Assembly: GCF_024054175.1 (NCBI RefSeq)
Contig: NZ_JAMXLA010000001.1
Span: forward strand, 1,533,772 to 1,597,771
From: Flavobacterium sp. NRK1
GTDB taxonomy: Bacteria > Bacteroidota > Bacteroidia > Flavobacteriales > Flavobacteriaceae
Direction: 5' to 3'
Length of the DNA: 64,000 bases
In this document: in pieces, positions 36,285 through 45,361 of the stretch
How positions within the stretch are numbered: position 1 is the first letter of the stretch
Layout of the letters: each line of letters opens with the position of its first letter
The notes under the pieces: model-generated
Database searches by the model: none
Told to the model about the DNA's origin: nothing
What the model saw: only the letters and a program-made list of their open reading frames with translations
Made by a program: the position numbers and the translations under genes

Positions 36285-36346
36285 TTAGGTTAAAGTAGGG
36301 CAGGCAAAGCCTGGACTGGCTTTAAACTTTAAACAAAAGACACAGA

Positions 36347-39300
36347 ATGAAAATAGCAGAAATATCCATAAAACGGCCAACGCTTATTATAGTGTTGTTC
36401 ATAATACTTACGTTAGGAGGGCTTTTTAGTTACAGTAACCTGAGCTATGAACTTATTCCTAAGTTTGAAATGAATGTGGTTACCATATCTACAGTATATC
36501 CGGGAGCTTCTCCTGGTGAGGTAGAAAATACGGTTACCAAAAAAATTGAAGACGCAGTATCATCATTGGAGCTTGTAAAAAAAGTAGAATCTAAATCATA
36601 CGAAAGCCTGTCGCTGGTGATGGTTACGCTGGAGCCGGAGGCCGACGCAGATTACTCACTAAATGATGCTCAGCGTAAAATTAATGCCATAGAGAAGGAT
36701 TTACCTGAAGATGCAGATCCGCCGGCACTGGTAAAGTTCTCATTAAGTGACCTTCCGGTTATTACTATCGGGGCAACTTCTAAAATGGATGAGGTGGCAT
36801 TTTATGACCTTCTTGATAAAAAGATTGAACCTATTCTTGCACGTGTAAACGGTGTTGCCCAGGTAACACTTGTAGGTGGGCAGGAAAGAGAGATACAGGT
36901 TAACCTTGACCAGGATAAACTTAAAGGATATGGTCTTTCCATCCCTGAGATACAGTCTGTAATATTAAGCAGTAACCTTGACTTTCCTACAGGTAGCGTA
37001 AAAACCAGGGAAAACAGTATGCTTGTACGTCTTTCAGGTAAATACCGTACGGTTGAAGAAATGCGTAATCTGGTTATATCATCCAAAAATGGCATACAAA
37101 TACGTCTTGGAGAAATTGCCGACGTTCAGGATTCACAAAAAGAAGCTGAAAAAATATCACGTGTTCAGCGAAAAAGTGCGATTGCGCTTCAGATAACCAA
37201 ACAAACCGATGCAAATGCCGTACAGGTTAGTGAACTTGTGCGTGCTGAAGTAGAAAAGATAGAAAAGAATTATGCTAAGGAAGGCTTAAAGCTGGAAATA
37301 GCTAATGATACTTCTGAATTTACACTTATTGCTGCCGATGCGGTAATACACGATTTATTCATTGCAGTATTCCTTGTAGCCTTTGTAATGCTGTTTTTCC
37401 TTCACAGTATACGTAATGCGTTTATTGTAATGGTATCAATACCTGCATCGCTTATTGCTACATTTATTGGTATCTACCTAATGGGTTATACGCTTAACCT
37501 AATGAGTTTGCTTGGACTATCGCTGGTGGTAGGTATTCTTGTGGATGATGCCATTGTTGTACTTGAAAATATTTACAGGCACATGGAAATGGGTAAAAGC
37601 AGAATACGTGCTGCTTATGATGGTACTGCCGAAATTGGATTTACCGTAACCGCTATTACATTGGTAATTGTTGTGGTGTTCCTTCCAATTGCAATGAGTT
37701 CCGGGCTTGTGTCTAACATTATTACACAGTTTTGTGTTACCGTGGTAATTGCAACATTATTATCATTGCTTTCATCTTTTACACTTATTCCGTGGCTTTC
37801 ATCCCGATTTGGTAAACTGGAGCATGTTACAAACAAATCATTTTTTGGGCGCATTATATTAGGGTTTGAAAAGGGTCTTGATATTTTTACACACTGGGTA
37901 ACAGATATTTTAAAATGGTGTATAGATACTGTTTGGCATAAAGTTATTACGCTTGTAATTGTAATTATATTGTTTATAGGTTCTGCCATGTTCCTTTTTG
38001 GAGGCGGCTATATTGGAGGGGAATTTTTCCCTAAGCTTGACAGGGGGCAGTTTATGGTGCAGTTAGAGCTGCCTAAAGATGCATCTATTGAAAAGACAAA
38101 TGCCCTTACCCAGAAGGCAGAAGATTTTTTAAGCAATAAAGAAGGTGTAAAAAGTATTATTACTACTGTCGGGCAAACCAGTGAAGGTTTTGCCGGGGTG
38201 CAGAGTACAGCATATAAAAGTGAAATTACTGTTACACTTGTAGATGCTGAAGAGCGTGAAGATAACTCGTTTGTATTTGCTGCAAAAACAAAGCGTGAGC
38301 TTGAAAAAATACTGGTGGGTGCCAAAATTAAAACGGTACCGGTAAGTATAATGGGTGGTGCAGATGAAGCCCCACTGGCACTTACTATAACAGCTAATGA
38401 TCTTGACAGTGCACTTGATTTTGCTAATAAAGCTGCGGCTGAACTTGCAAAAATAAATGGAGCAACAGAGATTAAACTAACATCTGAATCGGGTAGCCCT
38501 GAAGTAAATGTTCAGGTAGACAGAGATAAAATGTCTGCCTTAGGATTATCGCTTCAAACCGTTGGTTTAACCATGCAGACGGCATTTAACGGTAATACTG
38601 ATGGTAAATTCCGTGCTGGGCAGTATGAGTATGACATTAATATCCGCTTTGGAGAATACAACCGTTCTAATATTAACGATGTAAAAGATCTTGTATTCAT
38701 AAACGATCAGGGTCAGCAGGTAAAACTTTCCCAATTTGCAACAATCAGCGAAGGCTCCGGTCCAAGTTTGCTTGAAAGACGTGATAAGAGTACATCTGTA
38801 ACAATTCAGGCACAAACTATAGGTCGTCCTGTAGGTGATGTTGCTACTGAATGGGAAGGCATATTCTCTAAAATGAAGCGCCCTGCCACAGTAGATTATG
38901 TTTGGGGTGGTGATATGGAAAATCAGTCAGAAGGCTTTGGTACACTTGGTATTGCATTGCTGGCTGCAATTATATTAGTATATCTTGTAATGGTGGCGCT
39001 TTATAATAGTTTTGTATATCCGTTTGTGGTATTATTCTCAGTACCGCTTTCATTTATCGGAGCATTATGGGCGCTTGCACTTACCAACAATTCAATGAAT
39101 ATTTTTACCATATTAGGTATTATTATGCTTATTGGTCTTGTTTGTAAAAATGCAATTCTATTGGTCGACTTTGCCAACCACAGGAAAGAGCATGGTGAAA
39201 GTACTAACAGTGCACTTGTTCAGGCTAATCACGCACGTTTACGTCCTATTCTTATGACGACAATTGCGATGGTGTTTGGTATGATTCCTATTGCATTGGC

Positions 39301-39526
39301 AAAAGGTGGTGCTGCAGAGATGAACAATGGTCTTGCATGGGTAATTATTGGAGGGCTTATAAGTTCGTTATTCCTTACCCTTGTTATTGTTCCGGTGGTA
39401 TATTCAATATTTGACAGTATTATCAGAAGAGTATCAAAAGGAACACCTGTTGATTATGAAAAAGAGATGGTAGCTGACTATGAACACAGAGAACTTAGTG
39501 AAGATGGCTTTACCACGAAACACTAA
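36347..39526 (+). CDS. RND family inner-membrane efflux transporter
   Basis: A 1059-residue AcrB/HAE1-like pump: 12 predicted helices and two large periplasmic loops. The essential Asp pair in helix 4 is visible in GILVDDAIVVLENIY, and the repeated second-half motif is IMLIGLVCKNAILLVDFAN. Length matches the HAE-1 group, slightly longer than AcrB. It uses the proton gradient to expel small molecules; substrate is unknown. It follows the adaptor by 62 bp and is closed by a terminator. Confidence 0.96.
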   Translation: MKIAEISIKRPTLIIVLFIILTLGGLFSYSNLSYELIPKFEMNVVTISTVYPGASPGEVENTVTKKIEDAVSSLELVKKVESKSYESLSLVMVTLEPEADADYSLNDAQRKINAIEKDLPEDADPPALVKFSLSDLPVITIGATSKMDEVAFYDLLDKKIEPILARVNGVAQVTLVGGQEREIQVNLDQDKLKGYGLSIPEIQSVILSSNLDFPTGSVKTRENSMLVRLSGKYRTVEEMRNLVISSKNGIQIRLGEIADVQDSQKEAEKISRVQRKSAIALQITKQTDANAVQVSELVRAEVEKIEKNYAKEGLKLEIANDTSEFTLIAADAVIHDLFIAVFLVAFVMLFFLHSIRNAFIVMVSIPASLIATFIGIYLMGYTLNLMSLLGLSLVVGILVDDAIVVLENIYRHMEMGKSRIRAAYDGTAEIGFTVTAITLVIVVVFLPIAMSSGLVSNIITQFCVTVVIATLLSLLSSFTLIPWLSSRFGKLEHVTNKSFFGRIILGFEKGLDIFTHWVTDILKWCIDTVWHKVITLVIVIILFIGSAMFLFGGGYIGGEFFPKLDRGQFMVQLELPKDASIEKTNALTQKAEDFLSNKEGVKSIITTVGQTSEGFAGVQSTAYKSEITVTLVDAEEREDNSFVFAAKTKRELEKILVGAKIKTVPVSIMGGADEAPLALTITANDLDSALDFANKAAAELAKINGATEIKLTSESGSPEVNVQVDRDKMSALGLSLQTVGLTMQTAFNGNTDGKFRAGQYEYDINIRFGEYNRSNINDVKDLVFINDQGQQVKLSQFATISEGSGPSLLERRDKSTSVTIQAQTIGRPVGDVATEWEGIFSKMKRPATVDYVWGGDMENQSEGFGTLGIALLAAIILVYLVMVALYNSFVYPFVVLFSVPLSFIGALWALALTNNSMNIFTILGIIMLIGLVCKNAILLVDFANHRKEHGESTNSALVQANHARLRPILMTTIAMVFGMIPIALAKGGAAEMNNGLAWVIIGGLISSLFLTLVIVPVVYSIFDSIIRRVSKGTPVDYEKEMVADYEHRELSEDGFTTKH

Positions 39527-39551
39527 ATTATAGAACTCAATTTTTCTTATT

Positions 39552-39584
39552 AAAGCCCTGCAATTTTATTGCAGGGCTTTTTTT
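39552..39584 (+). terminator. Terminator of the efflux operon
   Basis: A 12-bp perfect stem (AAAGCCCTGCAA / TTGCAGGGCTTT), 5-nt loop and following T-run, 26 bp after the RND gene stop. Confidence 0.92.
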
Positions 39585-39628
39585 GTAAATTTTTTTTGTG
39601 AAATAGTAAAGTACTAATTGCAGTAAAA

Positions 39629-39643
39629 TTAGATAGATTCTAA
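39629..39643. promoter_or_regulatory. Possible iron-regulator (Fur-like) operator
   Basis: TTAGA-TAGAT-TCTAA, a 5-5-5 inverted repeat, about 115 bp upstream of the receptor promoter. TTTAGA-type half-sites are plausible Fur sites in this phylum but I cannot confirm it. A second inverted repeat (TTATT-TAG-AATAA, 39736-39748) lies next to the -33 element. Confidence 0.35.
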
Positions 39644-39758
39644 ATAATGATTAATTGAGATGGCTTAAAATTTTATTATCCTGAAAAAACATCCTAAAAA
39701 TATAGTTATGTATTATTTTTCGGCAAGTATTATATTTATTTAGAATAAGTAAAAATAA

Positions 39759-39790
39759 TTTGCATAGTAAAAAAGTGGCGCTTACTTTTG
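39759..39790 (+). promoter_or_regulatory. Promoter of the TonB-dependent receptor
   Basis: TTTG (39759-39762), 20 bp, TACTTTTG (39783-39790): perfect match to the Bacteroidota form, with a leader of about 20 nt before the ATG at 39817. Confidence 0.75.
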
Positions 39791-39816
39791 CCTCCGAAAA
39801 ATAATCACCAATACAA

Positions 39817-42264
39817 ATGAACACAATTACATTTAAAAAAGTTTTATTCTGCTTAATGTTCTTAAGCTCATTAACAATATGGGCTCAGGAACGTGGCAAA
39901 ATAAATGGTAAAATATCTTTAAGCGGTAATACACCCGCAGAGAATATTTCTGTAGCTCTTAAAGGAACTGCTTATTCTGCAGTAACTAACCAGCAGGGTT
40001 ATTATGAAATAAAAAATATTAAGCCGGGAAATTATACTATGCGTATTTCTGCAATAGGTATTAATCAGGTTGAAAATGCTGTAACTGTTGTTGCAGGAGA
40101 AACTATTACTAAAGATTTTACATTATCTGAAAGCCAGGAACAGCTTAACGAAGTAATGATAGAAGGCAACACTAACAAATTTGCACGTAAACAAAGCGAT
40201 ATTGTTGCTAAGATGCCATTAAAGGATATTGAAAACCCACAGGTTTACAATACGGTAACTGCTGAACTTTTAAAAGAGCAGGTTGTAACCAATTTTGATG
40301 ATGCCCTTAAAAATGTACCTGGTTTAGATAAGCTATGGGAATCTACAGGACGCGGAAGTGATGGAGCAGGTTATTTTACCCTTAGAGGATTTGCTGTACA
40401 GCCTACAATGGTTAACGGACTGCCAAGTTTAACAAATGGAAGCCCTGATCCACAAAATGTAGAAAGGATTGAAGTTATAAAAGGCCCTTCGGGCACTCTT
40501 TTTGGCAGTACAATGACTTCATACGGAGGATTAATAAATATTACTACTAAAAAACCTTACGATGCTTTTAGAGGAAATGTTTCTTATACCGGAGGTACAT
40601 ACGGACTAAACAGATATACTGTTGATATTAACACGCCTCTTGATAAAGACAAAAAATCGGCTATAAGGCTTAATGCTGCTTATCATACCGAAAATAGTTT
40701 TCAGGATGCAGGTTTCAGAAAATCTTTATTTGTAGCTCCATCTGCTTTTTATAAAGTAAATGATAAGCTTACCTTTTACATTAATACTGAATTTTACAAC
40801 AACAGGGGTACAAATACCGCTATGTTATTTGTAGATAGAGGAGCTCCTTTAAGAGTCCATAATATTGATGAGCTTGGCTACAATACGTACCGTTCTTACA
40901 CAGGTAACGATCTTTACATAGATACGCCTACTTTTAGCACGCAGATACAAATGAATTATAAAATATCCGATCAGTGGACATCGCAAACGGTTGTTTCTAA
41001 AAGTTCTGCAAAGTCTGACGGATACTATTCATATCTATATGAAGGAACACAGTATTATCCTGGTGTGACGGAAGGAATCGTTCTTGGGCGTTATATCAGC
41101 AAACAAAATTCTGAAACGTACGGAACCGATATTCAGCAAAATTTTATTGGTGATTTCCAAATTGGTGATTTCAGAAACCGTATTGTAGCAGGTCTTGATT
41201 ATTTCAACAGAAATACTGTAAATAACAGTAGTGCTTATGTTGGTAATGGTGCTGTTTATATTGGTAATAACCTTGATCAGTTTAATCAATTTGTTTTAGG
41301 TGTCACAGACCCTGCACTTTACACAGATGATTCGGGTGTACTTAATCAGGCGGGTGTAGATGCATTAATTTCCGGAACTCCTATAACACCTACTAAAACA
41401 AAAGAAGAAATATACAGTGCCTATGCATCTGATATATTTAATATTACTCCTGCTATTTCTGCAATGGCAAGTTTAAGGGTAGACCGTTTTTCTAATAAAG
41501 GAGATATTACCGTTAGTAGTGACGATTATAATCAGACAACTTTATCTCCAAAGTTTGGTTTAGTTTATCAGCCTGTACTTGATCAGGTATCAATATTTGC
41601 TAACTATATGAATGGCTTTAAAAATGTTGCCCCGATTATAACAGGAGCTAAAACATTTACTTTTGATGCTGAACAGGCTAATCAGTTTGAAATTGGTACT
41701 AAGTTAAACCTGCTTAATAATAAAGTAACTGCTACTTTAAGCTATTATGATATTAAAGTATCTAATACGGTACTACAGGTTGCTCCGGATCTTTATACAC
41801 AGGGAGGAGAGCGTTACAGTAGAGGCTTTGAGGCAAGCTTGGCAGCAAACCCAATTGCAGGCTTAAATATTATTGCAGGTTATAGCTATAATGAAAGCAA
41901 GCTGACAAATGGAGACCCTACCGATACTTCTTTTAATAACAGAAGGCCGGAGAGCTCAGGTCCTCAAAATATGGCTAATTACTGGGCAAGCTACAGGTTT
42001 CAGAATGGCAAGCTTAAAGGTTTTGGTTTAGGCTTTGGTGGAAATACTGCAAGCACCAACAAAATTTTTAGCAGAAACGGAGCAGGTACATTTATACTAC
42101 CTGAATACACAGTGCTTAATGCATCAGCTTTTTATACTGTAGATGCGTTTACCATAACACTAAAATTAGATAACATTACAGATAAGGATTATTATAAAGG
42201 ATGGTCTACAATCAGTGTGCAAAAACCAAGAATTTTTGCAGCGAACCTTACTTATAATTTCTAA
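39817..42264 (+). CDS. TonB-dependent receptor, siderophore type
   Basis: An 815-residue outer-membrane receptor. The signal peptide ends at about residue 24 (IWAQE). A carboxypeptidase-like regulatory domain follows (about 27-110: GKINGKISLSGNTPAENISV, IKNIKPGNYTMRISAIG), then a plug domain (VVTNFDDALKNVPGLDKLW, ERIEVIKGPSGTLFGS) and a 22-strand barrel ending in NLTYNF. The plug motif and the PepSY neighbour fit a siderophore receptor rather than a SusC glycan receptor. It has its own strong promoter and a terminator after it. Confidence 0.93.
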   Translation: MNTITFKKVLFCLMFLSSLTIWAQERGKINGKISLSGNTPAENISVALKGTAYSAVTNQQGYYEIKNIKPGNYTMRISAIGINQVENAVTVVAGETITKDFTLSESQEQLNEVMIEGNTNKFARKQSDIVAKMPLKDIENPQVYNTVTAELLKEQVVTNFDDALKNVPGLDKLWESTGRGSDGAGYFTLRGFAVQPTMVNGLPSLTNGSPDPQNVERIEVIKGPSGTLFGSTMTSYGGLINITTKKPYDAFRGNVSYTGGTYGLNRYTVDINTPLDKDKKSAIRLNAAYHTENSFQDAGFRKSLFVAPSAFYKVNDKLTFYINTEFYNNRGTNTAMLFVDRGAPLRVHNIDELGYNTYRSYTGNDLYIDTPTFSTQIQMNYKISDQWTSQTVVSKSSAKSDGYYSYLYEGTQYYPGVTEGIVLGRYISKQNSETYGTDIQQNFIGDFQIGDFRNRIVAGLDYFNRNTVNNSSAYVGNGAVYIGNNLDQFNQFVLGVTDPALYTDDSGVLNQAGVDALISGTPITPTKTKEEIYSAYASDIFNITPAISAMASLRVDRFSNKGDITVSSDDYNQTTLSPKFGLVYQPVLDQVSIFANYMNGFKNVAPIITGAKTFTFDAEQANQFEIGTKLNLLNNKVTATLSYYDIKVSNTVLQVAPDLYTQGGERYSRGFEASLAANPIAGLNIIAGYSYNESKLTNGDPTDTSFNNRRPESSGPQNMANYWASYRFQNGKLKGFGLGFGGNTASTNKIFSRNGAGTFILPEYTVLNASAFYTVDAFTITLKLDNITDKDYYKGWSTISVQKPRIFAANLTYNF

Positions 42265-42270
42265 AGATAT

Positions 42271-42304
42271 AAAGCATCTCTCTTTTAGGGAGAGATGCTT
42301 TTAT
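42271..42304 (+). terminator. Terminator between receptor and PepSY gene
   Basis: A 12-bp stem (AAAGCATCTCTC / GAGAGATGCTTT), 7-nt loop, short T-run. It lies 6 bp after the receptor stop and may weaken read-through into the next gene. Confidence 0.8.
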
Positions 42305-42358
42305 AATTAAAACGCTACACTTTGCTGTATACACTAAAACCGGGAAATTAGCAGGTTA

Positions 42359-43543
42359 ATGACAAAGACAAAAAAGAAAAAGAAAGGTTTTAAACATTGG
42401 GTAGGTAAAGCTCACCTGTGGCTCGGATTAACTTCCGGGCTTATTGTTTTATTTTTAAGTATCACAGGTTGCATTTATGTTTTTAATCAGGAGATACAGG
42501 ACTGGCAGCGTGCAAATGCTATCTATGTGCCTGAGATTAAAGAAACGCGTGTTCCTTTAAGTGTTATCTGGAAAAACACCAAAATTGCTTTGGGAGATAC
42601 TATTGTAATGAACGATGTACATGTTTATAAAAACCCTGCAAAATCATTAGAATTTCATTGTTACAAAGCCAGCGAAGAGAAAGCTTTTTGGTACCCGGAT
42701 GCTATAGATTATTATTATAAAGTATATGTAGATCCTTACACAGGAAAAGTACTTGCAATATATGACGAGGAGAAAGATTTCTTTAATATTGTAAAAATGC
42801 TGCACTGGAGTTTAATGATAAGCCACCCTATAGGGCAGCAGATAGTTGGATGGGCTACCTTTATTTTTGTAATAATGCTCATTACAGGTATTATTTTATG
42901 GTGGCCTAAAAATAAAGCGGCAAGAAAACAGCGTTTTTCTTTTCAATGGAAAGACTCTACAAAGTGGAGAAGAAAAAATTACGATGTTCATAACATCTTT
43001 GGTTTTTATGTAGCCTCAATAGCAATAATAATGGCTTTTACCGGAATGGTATGGGCCTTTACCTGGTTTCAGGCTGTTGTATATGTTGCAGGAGCACAAA
43101 CCACTACGCCGCCTGTAGCTTTAGCTGAAAAATCTGTAATTTCAAATGGAGGTAGAGATGCCGCTTTTGATAAGGTTTGTGAGTTTGTAAAAGCTAAATA
43201 CAGCGATGCTGATGCCTTTAGTATTGGTAAACCGGCAGATACTGCCAAAACGGGTGTTATTGATGTTTATGTGCAGCAGTACCCGGGTAAATACTATGTT
43301 TATCACAGTGCGCAGTTTGACCAGTACACCGGAAAACTGCTTAAAGAAAGGCTGCATGATGAAAAGAACTTTGGTGAAAAGTTAATTACTGCAAACTATG
43401 ATATACACGTAGGAGCTATATTAGGTATTCCCGGTAAGATAATGGTGTTTATAGCCAGCCTTATTTGCGGTATGCTGCCTGTTACAGGTTTTGTAATATG
43501 GTGGGGGCGCACAAAAAAGAAGAAAATCGGCAAAACAAAATAA
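42359..43543 (+). CDS. PepSY-associated membrane protein (possible ferric-siderophore reductase)
   Basis: A 394-residue inner-membrane protein of the PepSY/PiuB type. A first helix after a basic N-terminus (about 18-45) includes HLWLGLTSGLIVLFLSITG, then comes a periplasmic domain, then helices at about 165-180, 215-240 and near the C-terminus, with paired histidines (KAHLW, VHNIFGFYV) that could bind haem. Genes of this type sit beside TonB-dependent siderophore receptors, here 94 bp downstream. Role in releasing iron from siderophores is inferred. Confidence 0.85.
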   Translation: MTKTKKKKKGFKHWVGKAHLWLGLTSGLIVLFLSITGCIYVFNQEIQDWQRANAIYVPEIKETRVPLSVIWKNTKIALGDTIVMNDVHVYKNPAKSLEFHCYKASEEKAFWYPDAIDYYYKVYVDPYTGKVLAIYDEEKDFFNIVKMLHWSLMISHPIGQQIVGWATFIFVIMLITGIILWWPKNKAARKQRFSFQWKDSTKWRRKNYDVHNIFGFYVASIAIIMAFTGMVWAFTWFQAVVYVAGAQTTTPPVALAEKSVISNGGRDAAFDKVCEFVKAKYSDADAFSIGKPADTAKTGVIDVYVQQYPGKYYVYHSAQFDQYTGKLLKERLHDEKNFGEKLITANYDIHVGAILGIPGKIMVFIASLICGMLPVTGFVIWWGRTKKKKIGKTK

Positions 43544-43574
43544 AAAAGGCTGTAAGTTTATCTTACAGCCTTTT
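43544..43574. terminator. Bidirectional terminator
   Basis: A 13-bp stem (AAAAGGCTGTAAG / CTTACAGCCTTTT) and 5-nt loop between the convergent PepSY gene and the gene ending at 43596. Confidence 0.9.
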
Positions 43575-43595
43575 CCAAAATAAATAATATTGCTA

Positions 43596-43955
43596 TTATT
43601 TATTTACTACAACAGCGTCATGCGACCACTTTTTAACTTCAGCAACTCTGCTGTCGGCAAAATCCACTTCGTTTAGTACTACACCGGTCCAGAAAAACCA
43701 TTTTCCGGTTTTCTTTCCATTCGCATACTCACCCATGGATTGTTTTGTTCCATCTTCGTTATATGCAGTCCAGCTGCCGTGTAGTTTTCCGTCTTTGTAA
43801 AAACCTTCCTGTTTAACGTTTCCGTTATCATAATAATAAGTGGCTTTTACTATATTGTTCTCTACAGAGAAATTATGGTCTTTGGTTGTTTGTGCAGTTT
43901 GAGCAGATAAAACACCTGCTGATAACAGCAATCCGGCAAATAAAATCTTTTTCAT
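43596..43955 (-). CDS. Secreted YwqK/MORN-like repeat protein
   Basis: A 119-residue protein with a signal peptide ending at about residue 18 (LSAQT). It has repeated MORN-like beta-hairpins: YYDNGNVKQEGFYKDGKLHG, then YNEDGTKQSMGEYANGKKTG. In databases such domains are often called YwqK-family antitoxin-like; no toxin gene is adjacent, so that label is not supported here. The ATG at 43955 gives the clean signal peptide; a longer frame is open to 43991. A TATATTTG -7 element lies 46 bp before the ATG. Confidence 0.8.
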   Translation of the reverse strand: MKKILFAGLLLSAGVLSAQTAQTTKDHNFSVENNIVKATYYYDNGNVKQEGFYKDGKLHGSWTAYNEDGTKQSMGEYANGKKTGKWFFWTGVVLNEVDFADSRVAEVKKWSHDAVVVNK

Positions 43956-44206
43956 ATCAGTTTTGTGTTTAGGGGTTGTATTTAGTATCAATCTCTATAA
44001 CAAATATAAAAAATAAATTTACATAAAATATACGTTGACTTAACAATTTGGTAACATTGAGCAAAACTTAACATTGGAAAATATTAAAATATTCGGAATG
44101 CCTATATTTTACTGATACTTTCAGAAAATGTGTAAAAATATAAATTATCAGGAAAAGTGTTAAAAAAGCGTTATATGTATTTTTTAACAAGCAAAACAAT
44201 ATAAAA

Positions 44207-44228
44207 AAACCATGCTTAAGCATGGTTT
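44207..44228 (-). terminator. Palindromic terminator of the TlpA-like gene
   Basis: A 22-bp perfect palindrome (half: AAACCATGCTT) with a T-run on the minus-strand side, 26 bp after the gene stop. Confidence 0.82.
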
Positions 44229-44253
44229 GGTAACATTAAAGTAACATTGAATG

Positions 44254-45243
44254 TTATTTAAGCAGTTTATCAAGCTGAGTTTGTAACTCAGGATCTGAAG
44301 GTCTTTTTGCATTTGCATCTACTACTTTTCCATCAGGGCCAATAAGTATAAATCTTGGTATAGAATTTATATTATACGCCTGAATAAAAGCAGAATTCCA
44401 GTCTTTATCAGCAAATAACTGTAAACCTCCAAGTGATTTATCGGTTACCATTTTTTGCCATTTTTCATGATCTTTTTCCTTGTCAACAGAAATGCTTACA
44501 AATTCTATTTTTTTACCATGGTATTTGTCTTCTATTTTTTGTAGAAAAGGTATTTGCTGACGGCAAGGCCCGCACCAGGTAGCCCATATATCTATATAAA
44601 CATATTTACCTTTAAGTTCGGCTAGGCTGGTTGTACCGCCTTTAAAGTTCTCATAATTAAATTCAGGAGATGGCTGGCCTTTCATTTTTTCGGCTTTAGC
44701 AGCCTGTTCGGCCATCATTGCCATTTGCTGGCGCTGCGCACCAAATTGCTGTGTAAGTATGGTACGGAATCTTTCGTCCATTGCAGGGTCTTTAAGGTCA
44801 TTCTCAAATTTACCCATTAAATCTTCAATAAGTTTGAGTTGTTTTGCCTGGTCGGTTTCTTTAGCTAATTTTTCACCAAACACTTCTTGGTCAAGAGCCA
44901 TTTTGGCAAGAAAGTTATTTTCTTTTTCACCCGTGCCTTTATATTTAATAGTTTCGTCAAACATTTTGGCATCCATAGTTAATGCTAAATCAAAACCATT
45001 TTTTAGGTACAGCGAAGTAGTTTCAGTACCGTCATACAGTTGGTAGAAACCCGGTTCAACTGTAAATTCACTTTTAAAGTTGCCTTTGGGGTCGGCCTTC
45101 ATTACTGTAATTATAGATCTTTGCCCTCTTATAGTAAGAGAGTCGCTATTGCGGTTTTGTATTGCAGCAGTAAATTTAACCTGTTCTGTTTGCCCATATG
45201 TTCCTGCAAAAGCTAACAGAAACAGTAATACTATTTTCTTCAT
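44254..45243 (-). CDS. TlpA-like thiol-disulfide oxidoreductase with N-terminal domain
   Basis: A 329-residue secreted protein: signal peptide to about residue 19 (TYGQT), an N-terminal beta-rich DUF4369-like domain (about 20-110), a helical linker, and a C-terminal thioredoxin fold with the active site WATWCGPCRQ. This layout is common in Bacteroidota, where such proteins act in periplasmic disulfide reduction or cytochrome c maturation. Substrate not known. The cis-proline region (NSIPRFILIG) is present. Confidence 0.9.
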   Translation of the reverse strand: MKKIVLLFLLAFAGTYGQTEQVKFTAAIQNRNSDSLTIRGQRSIITVMKADPKGNFKSEFTVEPGFYQLYDGTETTSLYLKNGFDLALTMDAKMFDETIKYKGTGEKENNFLAKMALDQEVFGEKLAKETDQAKQLKLIEDLMGKFENDLKDPAMDERFRTILTQQFGAQRQQMAMMAEQAAKAEKMKGQPSPEFNYENFKGGTTSLAELKGKYVYIDIWATWCGPCRQQIPFLQKIEDKYHGKKIEFVSISVDKEKDHEKWQKMVTDKSLGGLQLFADKDWNSAFIQAYNINSIPRFILIGPDGKVVDANAKRPSDPELQTQLDKLLK

Positions 45244-45306
45244 AGTTTAAAATATTATTTATCGTAAAAGTAAACTTTTATTCTAAATATTATATATGTA
45301 ACGTTT

Positions 45307-45339
45307 TTTGTGCTTTGTAAACATTAGTTGCTAAATTTG
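45307..45339 (+). promoter_or_regulatory. Promoter of aspS
   Basis: TTTG (45307-45310), 21 bp, TAAATTTG (45332-45339), about 22 bp before the ATG. Confidence 0.6.
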
Positions 45340-45361
45340 CACTCGTAAAATTTATGAAGTA

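Noticed and set aside
43596-43955. Toxin-antitoxin module (YwqK antitoxin label)
   Set aside because: The protein has a signal peptide and no toxin partner nearby, so the label would mislead.
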